Assembly (NCBI GenBank): GCA_037074705.1
Contig: CM073595.1
Coordinates: 49,781,639 to 49,845,638, forward strand
Reading direction: 5' to 3'
Origin: Zhengitettix transpicula
Lineage: Eukaryota; Arthropoda; Insecta; Orthoptera; Tetrigidae
Length of the DNA: 64,000 nucleotides
Part shown: in pieces, positions 25,547 to 38,011 of the stretch
How the letters are laid out: each line of letters opens with the position of its first letter
How positions within the stretch are numbered: position 1 is the first letter of the stretch
Program-made: the position numbers and the translations under genes
Notes under the pieces: model-generated
Told to the model about the DNA's origin: nothing
The model's input: only the letters and a program-made list of their open reading frames with translations
The model's database searches: none

Positions 25547-26640
25547 AATGTCTGTGTGAGACCGATCCAGTCCTAAACTATTCAATCGATAGGGATGAAA
25601 CATGGTACAACTGCCGATATTAGCGTCGATTATTTACTTTTCGGGGTATGTGTGATTAATATTTTCTATCCAGATTTTTTAGTGTATAATTTCAATCCCT
25701 TAAAGCAGCAATAAGGGTGCAGGGGAGTTACATAAAAATAACGCATCAAACGAGATTGATGTAAATTCAAGGGTTATAGAAGTCAATGAGTTTAATTCTG
25801 ACATTTACCATACTGGTTAATGTGTAGGTCAGCCACTAGCAGGGTATTTAAGGGGGGGAAATAAAATTTCCGTTTACAATCTTAAATTTGTACCAAAATT
25901 TACACACATCTTACTTACGATCCAGGAACAAACACTGAGGGGTTAAGACTTACCTACCGCCTCTCGCGGTGGGGATGGAATTTAAATACATTCTTAAACG
26001 GCCACAATTAGCTTCGAATAAAATGTTTCCGGGGTCGCTTAATTTGATAGTGTCATTCTAGAATTTTTATGTGTCTAATTGCAACTTATAAAGGCAAGGG
26101 AGGGAAGCACCCTTACCATACGGGTGGTGGTGGAAGGAATTTACATAAAAAATAATGCAAAAAAAGACCGGTCTTATTGTCGATTCTGGGATTATAGGCG
26201 ACGCTGAGTTTAATTCTCGTATTATTCATGGTGGTTCACGAAAAAGGTTATCCGGAGTAGTTTTAACACTCCGGGTAAATTTTTGATTTTATTAGGGTAA
26301 CCTCCATATAGTTAAAGGTTGTATTTATTTACTCCTTTAAGGTATCTGGAATAGTTTTAGACTTTATTTAGTTATCGAGTACTTTTTACTGTTTCAATTC
26401 GTCGTGAATTTTTGAGACTCTTTTATTTTACGTAGTAGCAGGGTTCCTAAATACTGTCAGTCATCGTCGAGGATTATTTGAAGTTAGATGCAGAGTGGAG
26501 GGGACCGTAAATGGGTAAATTTTATAACACTGGCGCTATCGCTGCTGGTTTACTGAAATGTTTACCAAGAGGTTAGCGTCGAATCAATTCCTACTCCGGG
26601 TTAATTTAAATAAATACCCGGGCAACGCCGGACACTCAGT
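25547..26640 (+). mobile_element. Helitron-like element, copy H5
   Basis: Shares about 800 bp of body with H4 and ends TACCCGGGCAACGCCGGACA then CTCAGTTTG, where the CTAG has decayed. The 5' part (25550-25830) carries the GTGTATAATTTCAATCCCTT and GTTACATAAAAATAACGC blocks seen in other copies. The 5' border is approximate. Confidence 0.65.
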
Positions 26641-27345
26641 TTGCAATGAAAATTTATAAAGGACAATTTTTTTCCCCTTTGAACTGCTGCATTTATCTGT
26701 AACAGTTAATGAATGATTTATTCTTAATTTATGCAGATGAATATTCTTTGAAAAATCGATGTTTTATAACAAACTAAATGACAAGTTTTTAATGTCTGTT
26801 CGTTAATACATTTCATCATACTAATCATATAAACATAAAAAATTATTTTAATGTTAGTTACTCAATCTCAACAGTTTTGAAACATCGATAGAAATGAAAA
26901 TTGTGATTGGCCGAAACGTCGATGTGGGGTGTAGAGCAAGGTTCACTCCTATACTCAATTTAGTTTCTAATACCGCAGCAGTTTTCACTTTAATTTACTT
27001 TACTGTAATTTCATTTGTCTGCCACCGGGCAAACTGACGTTTATAAAATAAATAAATACGTATATAGAAAACCCGAACAGATTTCTCTGATAGTAAGTAA
27101 ATTTCGTCTACTATTTTTATTCAAAATCAAAATTTATGTATTTACATAAATTCTGTCAAATATGACCTCGAAAATCACGAACAATTTGACATAAATTTCT
27201 GGAAAAAAAAACGTTTATTTTTCTGGGAAAAAATATTTGAAATAAAATCTGCAAAAATTCAGAAATAAAATCTGAGATATTTGAAAAAAAAATCTGAAAC
27301 ATATCTTAAAAAGAATCTGAAAAACATCTGTAGAAAATTATGTTA
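26641..27345. other. Intergenic, AT-rich, no recognised gene
   Basis: Positions 27190-27330 repeat short AAATCTGAAA-like words. GGCCGAAACGTCGATG at about 26919 resembles foldback ends but no partner was found. Confidence 0.4.
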
Positions 27346-28698
27346 ATTGTTATGAAATTAGAGGAGGAACAAGCAGAATGGTATAATTTTTATTTTTAAT
27401 CTCTTAAGGCATTGGAATCCTCTGCATGCAAGTGTGCAGGAGTCTTATACTTATTGTACTTTGGTTTTTGAAAGGAGATTATGTATAGGGTTTACGTAGA
27501 GGAAAGTAGATCTTGTAGAACCTGTCACGACTGAGGCAGAGAATTTTGACTTGCAACTTCTGTTACACACTCGTAGTTCGGAAGCGCTTGCGGCAATGTG
27601 ATGCGCTTGATTTTGCCTAGAGCTCTCCTGCGCAAAAAAAAAACAGTTTTTGCCACACAAGGACGGTACGCTGGCCGATCACACACAAAACGCATATTTG
27701 ATGAAAAGCACGCGTTCGCACGAGGCGTGTGGCATCGGGCATGGGGTCGATGGCGTTTAACGCCATTGGCGCGTCATGTGGCGGCGGGGCTGTTACATTA
27801 GGGCGCAAATTCATTTTAAAACATTAGTATGCGATAAAACACTCCCGTGGCATTTTCAAAGCACTTTTTATATCCGCAAACAACCCGCAGCCCCACTACA
27901 ACATTTCCATAATTGCCGGCCTTCCCGTAGTCGCAATATTTAGAACTGTTTGCAAATTAATGGCGATACATAACCCGTCGCGCGGAGTTACTGCCGACGC
28001 AAATCTAATTAGTGCGTTTGGCTAAAAAAAAAAACATAATAATTTCAAAACAGCTCAAATTATGCACGTTTTCAGAATCAATTATCTTTGAAAGAGTATA
28101 AAAGTGCGACCCATTCCGTCGCAATTACAGCAAGCGTAAAAACTGACGCCAGGGAGAAAAAAAAACAACGTGATTCGCCGTGTAATGCACGTGTGCTCTG
28201 CATATAGAAACCAGGTAAAGTTTCAAACATGATCGGGTCATCACATGCCACACGCAGACTTTTGTATGCGAGAAAACTGTGAATCGCTTTTACTCTGCCC
28301 AGGCCGACAGCGAAATTTTTTGCAAACATTGTCATTCTGTACGGCTCTGTAAAGTTCGAAAGGACTAAACGCAACAATATAAAAATAAATAATTAAAAAT
28401 GTAGGCACTATTGACCACAGTTAAAATAAATTATCAAGCCATGTTCTTGATGTCAGTTTCCTTGACTACTCAGTCCTGCCAATTTTCGAATGAAAGCGTA
28501 AATTTATATTCGACTTCACTACCCCTTAAATAATCTTATTATTCTTCCAATAAATAAATCCTTAAAATGCTGTAGTAATTTTTCGCACATTAAGTATAAG
28601 ACTCCTGCACATTTGCATGTAGACGATTCCAATGCCTTAAGAGATTAAAAATAAAAATTATACCATTATGCTTGTTCCTCCTCTAATTTCATAACAAT
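27346..28698. mobile_element. Element with 108-bp terminal inverted repeats (1.35 kb)
   Basis: The arms 27346-27453 and 28591-28698 are reverse complements over their full length with few differences; each has ATTGTTATGAAATTAGAGGA at the outer end and GCAGGAGTCTTATACTTA at the inner end. The 1.1-kb interior has ORFs (27598-27814 both strands, 28078-28377 minus) without any transposase-like motif. Probably a nonautonomous DNA transposon or a related inverted pair; no clear target duplication was found. Confidence 0.7.
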
Positions 28699-30981
28699 GA
28701 ACTCTTTTTTTTACATAAATTTGGATTTGGAATAAAAATTATTTACAGGTCTCTAAAGTAACGCACACAATGTATGTTGTAACATCCCAAACTGCCATCA
28801 TGTAACACTCCACCACTGTGAACATGTAACATTCCAGCAGTTGGAAATGGGAAGTCCAGATAGATCGTTCACCAACCGAGGTTTACCTCCGTTAGCTCAC
28901 CTGACTACCGATCTAGAGGATAAAGGAAGAATTAAGAACAGGAAATAGGAAAGTCGGTAACGTGAGGGTTCGGGTTCAACTAATTGAACCTAGGCGTAGT
29001 GGTTGGTGTTTCGCTGCACTTCAGTCAAATAAGAGTTGATGAAGAATAAAGAGATTTAATAGTTAGAAATAAAATAAAGTAAGACAAACTGGCGGATAGC
29101 ACCAGGAGCCACCGACCCGGGGTTGGATCACGACTCTCGTTCCCAAGAAGCTCTGAACAATTCGAAGACTCCTTTCCCCCTCCCTGATGATTTTAAGTCT
29201 CTAATGAGAACTCTTACAGGGTGGAATGATTTCTGCTGCCGTGTGCATGTCTGCATAAGGCACTTAAAATGCTGACTTCATTTGACGCAGCGTTTTCACA
29301 GCTGCCTAGGCGGAAGGGGTGAAGATTTATGTGGTGGTGCGTATCGTTACTCACTATATCTAAAGTGATGTCTTTAACTGCATCAGCGTTCTCTTAGATC
29401 CGCTATGCTGAAGAGACGTTATGATAAAAGGGCACGTGTAGACTATTATATTACAATGTTTTCTCCGCCATTATGCTAGCGTGTCAAACGCCCTCTATAA
29501 ATCTGGGGAAAAAATAATTCGTATCTGTCTATTCTGAATGCAAAATGCAGTCGGATTCACTGGCGATCTAAATGCGATAACCGGAATTCATATGAAAGTC
29601 GTTTCCTTATGAAGCGCCGTTGCGTTTCTCCAGTCTAGCAAAAGAGATAAATTGTTTTCTGGAGACGGAATAGCACTTAGAGGCACACAGCTCACCATTT
29701 TGACACGAGTGTCAGCGGATTTGCAAACCTGTACGAGTTGTAATCTGGTAGGCGCCGCGGAGAAAACGACGTGTTGCATTGCGAAATGCTATACAGACCG
29801 TGAACAGGTTGTGACTGTCCAATGTCAATATGCGCCTAGTATTTTGAATGAACAGATATAGGAAACTAGAATTAATTACAAAAAGACCACAAATCAGTGC
29901 AGTGCAGCTGAAAAAAAAATAAATTGTCCAAAACAGGCTTCCCTAAAATTTAAACAAAATGTTGAGAATATATAATTTCAACGTGCTGGTGGAAATATAG
30001 AATAGACACATTCGTAAACAATTAGTAATATCCATAACTCCTGCAAATCTCAGTGTGAAACTTCTGCACTTCGCAATGAGACGTGAATACGTTCGACTCT
30101 GGTGGCTCAGAATGTTTCATTCCTTCATATTTCCCTGAGAGAAATGTGAGAAAAAATCTTTACGAATTATTGTCACTGCAATCTAAAATATGTAAGTCTG
30201 TCAAGGCTTGGGGTTGTTCTACATTTTTCACAAGACAAAATTTTTCCGTGAAAGTGAGAAGCAACACTGGTGGCCCTGTGAGAGTCGGCGATAAGACGGA
30301 GGCAACCGTGTGCGTCACCAACTCGCGAAATATCTGCAGTTAAAAGAGGTAATTAACCTGCGAAACCCAACACGCAGCACTGATGTCCGCAGTTCTGCGG
30401 TAGTGCGCCGGCTTAAGCTGATTATGCAAATTGTCTGCGTCCTTAATTAAACAGGGACTTGTATATTATATTAAGTCCTACCGCTCGCTCTACGGACGAC
30501 GTGACGTATTAGGTTTCATCGCGGCGCTGCACTAGATTGGGGGAAAAATGGAAGAAGATTTCCATGACGATGAGACGCTGCAGCTATTAGGTGTTATACA
30601 ATGCTTATGCAAATGTCACTGTCCGTGAATCGGATAGAACTACTTGAGTCAACGTTTATCAACAGTTCCTCGATGCGAATTCGTAAAAGTCCTAGTTTTT
30701 AGTATTTCGCGTCCACATATAGTAACCGCAAAAGTTGTGGAAAACAGAAACACTGTAGATAATAAATTTGATTGCATAGCAGTGGAAAGACAACGTTTTG
30801 ATTTATACTCGGCGACGATATAAAAAAAAGGTAGGAAATTACGAGCATTCTTTAGGAATAGAAACATTGTTTTGCAACGGTGAAATAAGACTCAGGAATA
30901 TTTTCCTGCCACCGTGGTCCTGGAATACAGAACACTGTATTTCTTCTCAATGGTACGGAGAGAACCCATTTATTATTATTA
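28699..30981. other. Intergenic, no recognised gene
   Basis: Positions 28890-29010 hold GTTAGCTCACCTGACT and GGTTCGGGTTCAACTAATT, weakly like tRNA A and B boxes, but too far apart and degraded to call. The ORFs in 29588-31079 show no domain. A higher-GC stretch lies at 30345-30540. Confidence 0.35.
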
Positions 30982-31711
30982 CTAGCTGGGTGCCCGGCGG
31001 TGCCCGGGATGTCTTTTATCTCTAACCACCCACTTGGCTCGAATCTAGGTAGCTTTTGCGTTATTTTTATACAGCGCAACTGGACCCCTATCCCTAGATG
31101 TATTTACCTCCCATTCCGAATGGTGTTGAACTCATTGACCCTGAAATAGTTTGATTCGACGAATATATTGACTATGAACATGTTCAAAAGTTTCCACCCC
31201 CGATACTGTGGGTTAAACGAAAAGTATTTATTCCACGCAAAAGTCGGCCGATCAACATGTTTGAAAATTCCCACCTACGTTCAGCCCCACCCGTGGGGGT
31301 TAAACTGCAAGTTTAATGTAATAATTAATCTCAGCGGCATCCATAACCCTGGATTTGTCTCCAATCTCGGTTGTATTCGCGTTATTTTCTTGTAACGCCC
31401 TCCACCCCCCCCCCCCTAAGAGTGCTCCTTTCCCGTGCTATAAGGGGTCGAAATTATACTTAGATAACATCGGTAGAAAAACTGTCAATCACTTTGACTC
31501 CTAAAAATATTTATCCGACTCAAAATAGGCAGATTTAGTATGTTTGAATATTTCCACCTCCACTCCTGGGGGTGGTAGACGTCTCTCACACAGACAGTGT
31601 TTGTTTCCAGACCGAAGAAAACACGTGTACGAAATTTTCTCCACCGGTGTAGATTTGTGTAAGGAACATACAAATAAACATACATACAAACACTCTGCTT
31701 TATTTATTAGA
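30982..31711 (-). mobile_element. Helitron-like nonautonomous element, copy H6
   Basis: On the minus strand: A, then TCTAATAAATAAAGCAGAGTG ... hairpin CCCGGGCACCGCCGGGC ... CACCCAGCTAG, then T; 730 bp. Both termini are intact and the insertion lies between A and T without duplication. The body has the CTAATAAATAAA head and ATAACGC blocks. ORFs inside it are repeat translations. Confidence 0.85.
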
Positions 31712-32074
31712 TTAAAGGTTTATAATGGTCGCGTTAACATCCTGGTCATTGGCGACCCAAATAGTGCTTATTTACATAGGTTTTGCTGTGATTCCAATAA
31801 TAGACATACAATTGAACAGTTTGAAAGATTAATTAAACATTTCAAATGTGTGCTTCTTACATTTACTTTTTAAGAATTCGCATTTGTTAATCATTTATCA
31901 TAATTGGATAATTCCTCAACATTAACTTGCTTGAAACTGCGACTGTTGCAGATTCCACCGTACTGTAGTCATAGTCTGTTTTTATTAAGAGGAGGCGTCT
32001 GCTTCTGAATTTGAATCACTCTTGTTTCTTGACTAAATTTATGAGCCTTTTTATTCCACTTTTTGCCGTTTTCT
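31712..32074. other. Intergenic, no recognised gene
   Basis: AT-rich spacer between H6 and the LINE relic. Confidence 0.4.
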
Positions 32075-33240
32075 CATTTAAGGGTGTGTAAAAAGATTCC
32101 AATTTATGAATGATGTAGAGGATATTTGGCAACCTCTAGTAATGGTCCTTGGGTTCTTTGAGTCCATAGCATTTAGTATAAGAGTCTTTAACTGTTCCAA
32201 AGGGATAGGTGGAGCAGTGTTTTCTTCTTTATGCAATATTTTTATTGGACCTAATGATTGACTAGTAGTAGTAGTATATCCTTTGGTTCCTTTAGGAACA
32301 TAGGGCATCTGTAAAACATTTCCACGTAACTCTATTCTTTGCGAACATTTTAACTTCTTTCCAGGTCTTTCCACATCTTCGCCTCTTCTATGATCGTCCT
32401 CTTCCAGGTATGTTTAGGTCTTCCTACTTTTCGTTCACCTTGTGGATTCCAGTCTTATGCTTCCTTCTCAACTGATCCTTCATTCTTCCCCAACGTATGT
32501 TCTATCCCTCTCCATTTTCTCATTTTTATCTGTTTCTCTATTTCTGTCTCACCGCAGAGTTAATAATTATTTCCGGCCATCTTATACCAATTATTTTTCT
32601 TAAACAGCGATTTATACACGTTTGTAATTTGATTTGTTACTTTCCAGGTTTCACGTCCGTAGAGCAGTACTGATTTGACATTGCTATTAAATATGCGAAT
32701 CTTGGTATTTTTGTCCTTCCAGAGGGTGTATAGTTGGACAAACGCTCCATTTGCCTTTTTAATTCGTGTTTTGACGTCTTCTGGGGCTCCTCCACTTGTT
32801 GCTATGCTTCCTAGATAAGTGAACTCACGATTTCAATTTCCTCCTTATATTTTTCTGTTTGTATTTTTTGGCTTAATTTTGAGTTTATCCGCATGTCTTT
32901 GGTTTTCTTACTATTAATTTTTAATCGAACTTCAGCTGCTTCTTTCTCTAGGTAAGATACTTTCTGCCATGTCTTTTAAACTCTGTGAAAGGAGGCAGAT
33001 ATCGTCTTCTAACCTTCCGTATGAACCCCATCTTATACGTTGTATTCTACTATAGTTCTTCTCATCACTTTGTCCAACACCACAAGAAAAAGGATTGGGG
33101 ATAAAATACATCCCTGTCTCACCCCACTTGTCACACCGACGGCTTCTGCGAGTTTCCCTTTGTGTATCACTTGACATTTATATTCTCTATACATTTCTTT
33201 TATTAGGTTGATAATTTTTTTCCCTTGGATTTCCATATAT
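32075..33240 (-). pseudogene. RTE-like non-LTR retrotransposon relic, 5'-truncated and frameshifted
   Basis: On the minus strand, reading down from 33236: GVRQGCILSPILFLVVLDKV, the reverse transcriptase block before the catalytic YADD. After a frameshift comes GRLEDDICLLSQSLKDMAES, where YADD reads LEDD, then LKINSKKTKDM. Further frame changes lead to a degraded LLYGRETWK-like stretch, then WNPQGERKVGRPKHTWKRTI and the K-T-W-K-E-V block near the 3' end. The order matches the C-terminal half of RTE-type LINE proteins. The N-terminal endonuclease is absent, and several stops and shifts make it inactive. Confidence 0.85.
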
Positions 33241-35879
33241 TCAACACACAGTCAGTCTATTTAGAGAAAATGATTGACTAAGCGCCTTATATTTATGATC
33301 CTGAATGATGGTTTGGTTTTCTTGGTTTGATTACCGACGTCTTTCTTATCAGCTTGGCTTGTCGAGCTCGTTGATGCAGTTCTTTTCTTTTGTTTTTTAG
33401 TTGTGAATTATCCTCGTCCGCTTTTTTGAGGGTTAATTATTTGAATTGCGGGCTCCGGAGAACCCAATTTTATTAGCTAAATTCCCTATTGCCAGCGGGA
33501 ATTTGTCGAGAGGCCTGAATGACGACGTTTCTGCCTATTGGCATTTGAACATTGCCCAGCGTTGGTAACCTTCGCCGTTTCTGTGCGTCCTCGCACTTGC
33601 GATTGAGCTGCCGCTCGTCCGTTTGCGAATTCCGGCGTATCCCCTTGCCCTTGGGTTGGCCTAAGCAGTGATGTTCCAGTCTACGGAGTGTAAAAGCGAC
33701 GCTCCTTCCCCTTTCCTGGGTCCACGTTTTTTCTCCCAGTCCGAGAGTCACATTGTTGTGGCAATCCTTTTGTCGAGCGTTAAAGCGTGAAGAATGTTCG
33801 ATTCTCGCCCCCCCTCTTTCTTACTGACCTTCATTTTGGCGTAATAATCGGTAATAACCCGTATCAAATTAAAATAACTTTTCATGCCTCTACTCAAAAC
33901 TTTTTTGCCCGGTAAGAGGTGACAAAGTCCTATTGTCAAAATGTTTACAAAAAGACCATTAGGGCGGTGTTAAATGATACGGGCCCGATGATAGACAAGA
34001 AGAACCGTTTTAATGAGCGACCGTCCAGATATGAAGCATACCTTCCTCATTTTGGCGCACATCCTTACAAAACATCGCATCCTCTCAGGGGTAAATTGGC
34101 TATCAAACAGAATGGACGCTTCTTATTATGCAAATAGCAATCGGCTGCGTTATTACTCGTTAAGGGATTGGCACGTCGAAAGCTTACGAGCCCTCGTAAT
34201 TACATATAAATGAGCTACATTTATAAAATGATTTGGATACAAGTGGCATTATGAGACACTACCTCGTTGCCAAACTGTCCCTCTACAAGGAAAGAAAATA
34301 ATTAACGATACGAAACAGAATAGAATGGATGGTATTTGATAAGTAATAGGACAGTTGAGTGAATTGAAATACCTAAAAAGATAGTCATTTAATACTTTTT
34401 CTAACCAATATACATATATTTAGTAAAGTTTTATTTGTATGCCTACTGCGACATGTTAATAAAATTGTAGACTTTCGGCTGTCAGAAAACAGGTATGGAA
34501 AAATACTAATAAGTTTTGTTATTAATATAATTTATTCTAAATAAATTTCTGACACTCCAGAATTCCGCAGCCCACCCTTTAGACTTACCTCGTTCCTAGA
34601 AAAACTAATTAGAGAATATTGTGTTGTTATGCGCGTTTCTATTTAAACAGAATAAGAGGCCTTTAGAGACTCATAAAACGGATTTACCGTCGCTCGTTAG
34701 CTTTTTACGCCACAGCTTGGGTCATAATACGGTAAATTAGACGTATTACGTGAATTCTCATTAAAGATGGTTCGTTCGATTACTTAAACGACTCTTACAA
34801 TCGTTCCATTTCAGTTTGCTTATACTTATTTTTGATTACGGCAAGAGTAATTTGAAGTTCCATCCAAGATGGCACTAGACTACGATTGCTAATTCGGTTA
34901 ATAATTACATCGGAGTCGACACTGGTCAATGAAACAATACCGACACAAAAGGGACACCTCGAAAAGATTCGGCGTAGCATGTGCCAATGATTCATTTCTT
35001 CGACAAACAACAGTTTTTGGAATGAAAGAGTATTTCCATATGGCATAAAGAAGAGGTGGAAAGAAACACGAAATTTTGGATTTAAAAAAATTATATTACA
35101 AACATAAAAATATGTATTGCAAAACAATAACATACATATATCTTGAAGCAATGCGAATCATGGAGAAGATTCAGAATCTTCTTTCGAATCCAAGAAGATG
35201 AACTCCAAGTCGTCTGGTTACATTCTTGTACAAAAATAAAACCATTACAATGAAAGGTATTTTTGTAATCACATAAATAAGAGTGTAAAGAGCGCAGGTT
35301 GATAAATGGATTTTGAAATATTAATTGCTTACCGATTTCCAGGTTACGTCAACTCTTCCATTTGTTTCTTCTTCTTCCACTTCTTCTCCATGGAAAACAG
35401 ACCGCTGGAGTATTCACTCATAGAACAAGCATGCCTTTTATCTGGCCGTTTGTTTTTACTGTGCTCCACTCTGCAAAAAAAAAAAACATTTACTATAAAA
35501 GAAAGCATTTCAAATTGGATGGAACGCTTTTCAACCATGAACTTCAATACAATTGTTTCACCTTTTGAGGTGTAGATACATGCAGTATTGATAATAAACT
35601 ATAGAGGATGAAATCAAGATACATTTCAAAGATCACTAACTTATTGTTTAGATCCAAGCCTATTTACAACATTATCATGAACTAATTTAATTTCAAATGT
35701 CTCTCTTTGAGCGAGGGTAATTACTAAGGTGAATAAGGATTTGTGTAGACATGCAGCATTCTGTTGGTACAAACAACTTCTTTACAAAACACATTTTCTT
35801 TGAACGATAAAACAAAAATATTCTCAGAACAAAGGTAATAAATAATTTTCACATAAAAGATAATATACAATTTTTTTTT
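33241..35879. other. Intergenic, no recognised gene
   Basis: Higher GC at 33480-33760 and 33950-34210; ORFs on both strands there lack domains. The 118-codon minus ORF at 34795-35151 is not recognised. Confidence 0.4.
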
Positions 35880-35920
35880 ACCAATACCAGACAATATTTT
35901 TATTTATTTTTTACGGCAAC

Positions 35921-35949
35921 GTTTCGGTACGTGTTTGTACCTTCATCAG
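35921..35949 (-). ncRNA. Hammerhead-core-like motif, left arm of family A
   Basis: Minus strand: CTGATGA, then A plus GGTAC, loop AAACAC, GTACC, then GAAAC. The five-base stem is perfect. One extra A lies between CTGATGA and the stem compared with a canonical hammerhead core. No stem I was found. Confidence 0.35.
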
Positions 35950-36247
35950 GTCTTTTTCCTGCGGAGAAATTGTATAAAATAAATTTGTATTGGAGTTTTT
36001 CTGAGGCACTTATTCACAAACTACACACTGTAGTCTGCTGCGACCGCACTTGTGTGTAGTTTGTGAATAAGTGCCTCGGAAAAACTTCTAAAGTTTGTGC
36101 TTTTCAATAGGATGTGAGAATAGTTTTTACATTTAGCATATTTAGGCGAGTTTATTTGTGTTAATAATATAATATTTGTTGTTGAACCACTTCATTGGCT
36201 TCTTGATAATACAAATTTATTTTGTACAATTTCTCCGCAGGGAAGAC

Positions 36248-36276
36248 CTGACGAAGGTACAAACACGTACCGAAAC
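36248..36276 (+). ncRNA. Hammerhead-core-like motif, right arm of family A
   Basis: Plus strand: CTGACGA, the same perfect GGTAC/GTACC hairpin, GAAAC. Differs from the left arm at the variable seventh-core position (T/C), which hammerheads tolerate. Confidence 0.35.
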
Positions 36277-36610
36277 GTTGCCGTAAATGAATAAAAATAT
36301 TGTCTGGTATTGGTCAAAAAACTGTATTATTTCTTTCATATAAACAGACGTAAAAATAAAATTTTTATTAAAAATCGTTCAGAGGTAACATTGCATCTGT
36401 TGTCCAATGACGTCATCGCAACTCGCAGCCGCTGCACACTGATTTTTCGGTTCAATCAATACTTACAGACATTATCAATCCTTTACAATAATCAAGTTTT
36501 CATTTTAATAACAGGTTTCTCAGGAGCTTAAAAAATTAAAAATAAAAAGTGTGGAAGTGGAACTGAAGATACAAAAAATTAAAAAATCTGCTGCTACTTC
36601 TCTTTTTCGT

Positions 36611-36742
36611 GTTTTTTTTTGGAGTAACAGGCAACATGAGGGTAATCAACATGGTGGCAACTCTCCTTTAGTAGCATAGGAAGGGATTTGAAAGGGGGGG
36701 GATGCGGAAAGGTAGAGAAAGAATGTAGCGAAGGGCCCCGGG
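36611..36742 (-). repeat. Dispersed repeat D1, copy 2 (inverted)
   Basis: Reverse-complement match to 281-391, including the CCTTTCCGCATCCCCC core and a terminal T-run on the plus strand (A-run of the element). It has about 20 extra bases before the A-run compared with copy 1. Confidence 0.7.
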
Positions 36743-36759
36743 ATTAAAATCACTCTCAG

Positions 36760-37010
36760 AACTGCCTGCGAGCGTGCGTGTCAACGGTCTGAGCGGACTC
36801 TCGAGAGTTGGCACTGCGAGTTGCTCTCGGAGAGTGACCTCGGCCGAATTTCACTCTCCCGTGTAGAGGGCTCTGAGAGTAACTCTCGAGAGCTCCGGCT
36901 GCGAGTTGCTCTCGGAGAGTGAACTCGGCCGATTTTCACTCTCCCGTGTAAAGGGCTCTGAGAGTAACTCTCGAGAGCTCCGGCTGCGAGTTGCTCTCAC
37001 GTGTAAACGT
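36760..37010. repeat. GAGAG-rich minisatellite, 85-86 bp unit
   Basis: CTGCGAGTTGCTCTC starts at 36813, 36899 and 36984, spacings of 86 and 85 bp. Each unit contains CTCGGAGAGTGA, TTTCACTCTCCCGTGTA and GAGAGTAACTCTCGAGAGCT, so nearly every segment is a GAGAG or CTCTC word and partly self-complementary. About 2.7 units. The start lies 1.9 kb beyond the DDX31 stop. Confidence 0.9.
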
Positions 37011-37996
37011 ATCTTTAAAATTTTTACGAATATGAAATGAAATAAAAACTCCAACAGAAATGGGCAGGATAGTGGTAATATTTGACAATCTCATTGCCAT
37101 ATTCCCAGGGAGAGATGTTGTGAGAATTTGAGACATTACTCCAAGGTAAGCAAAAATACTAATCTAGTGTTCGGTAGCAACGTAGGTCACACTGTCCAAG
37201 ATGAAACATGGGAATATTAAAATTGGTTCCGACGTGGTGGAACAGAGAAATAGCTTTCTTATTTGGAGAGAACGGTCTCTAAAGACAGAATTTTAATGTC
37301 GGGAAATAGGTGGGTTGAAGTGAAAACTATTAATTTGAAAAGCGTGGAAAGGGTAGGTCGTGGAGTATGACGCTATGGACGTAAGTAAGAATCAGTGGGA
37401 TATTCACAGAACATATTTAAGGCCATGGGACTGTGACACGAAGGCGTAGGACAAAACTATTCTACTACCATAGGGTAAAAAGAGACGCAACATGGCGCAA
37501 AGTGTAGGTTTTCCTCGACGACCAGGTTTCAATCCAATAAGCACAATTAGAGGCCGAGAGTCTGTGTGGCCTGTCCTGAAAAGTGTTGACTTTCTGCTTG
37601 AAGGAACCCGTCTAGCCGAATCGCGCTCTACATCGCCAAAGACGCTCATTTGGGGGATTAATACGCACTCGGGCTCTACACACTTCTAGCATTACACAGG
37701 GCCGGGGACAGATTATGTTCGAAACGGATTAAGGCTCCGCTCTTAGGAGGTCACTGTCAAATTTCTTACGGCCGATTTTCACGCGAAACGAATACACTTC
37801 GTAATCTGAATACCTTCGGCTAAGCGTTCGGTTCTTAAAATATGGGAAAGAATCTCCGTGTCGGTTTCTGCGTGCGACCACGTCGTTTCATACCGTTTGA
37901 ATGGGCTCTGCGAGAATTTCACCATGTCAAACTTCCGTTCTAATGAGCGCAATCTGCTTTTACTGAATTTCATAATCGAATTACAATAAAATTAAA
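37011..37996. other. Intergenic, no recognised gene
   Basis: Several short overlapping ORFs on both strands, none with a domain. Confidence 0.4.
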
Positions 37997-38011
37997 TTAT
38001 TTCCATTAACT

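Larger units (their letters stand above)
35880..36314. mobile_element. Palindromic repeat family A (435 bp), nested inverted repeats
   Basis: Outer inverted arms of about 110 bp begin ACCAATACCAGACAATATTT and contain TACGGCAACGTTTCGGTACG, GTTTGTACCTTCATCAGGTC and TGCGGAGAAATTGTA. Inside lies a second palindrome (36003-36028 with 36052-36077) with GAGGCACTTATTCACAAACT in the left arm. No coding capacity. No clear flanking duplication was found. Confidence 0.9.

Noticed and set aside
28890..29010. Possible tRNA-like A and B boxes
   Set aside because: The spacing is too long and the boxes deviate; no cloverleaf can be drawn.
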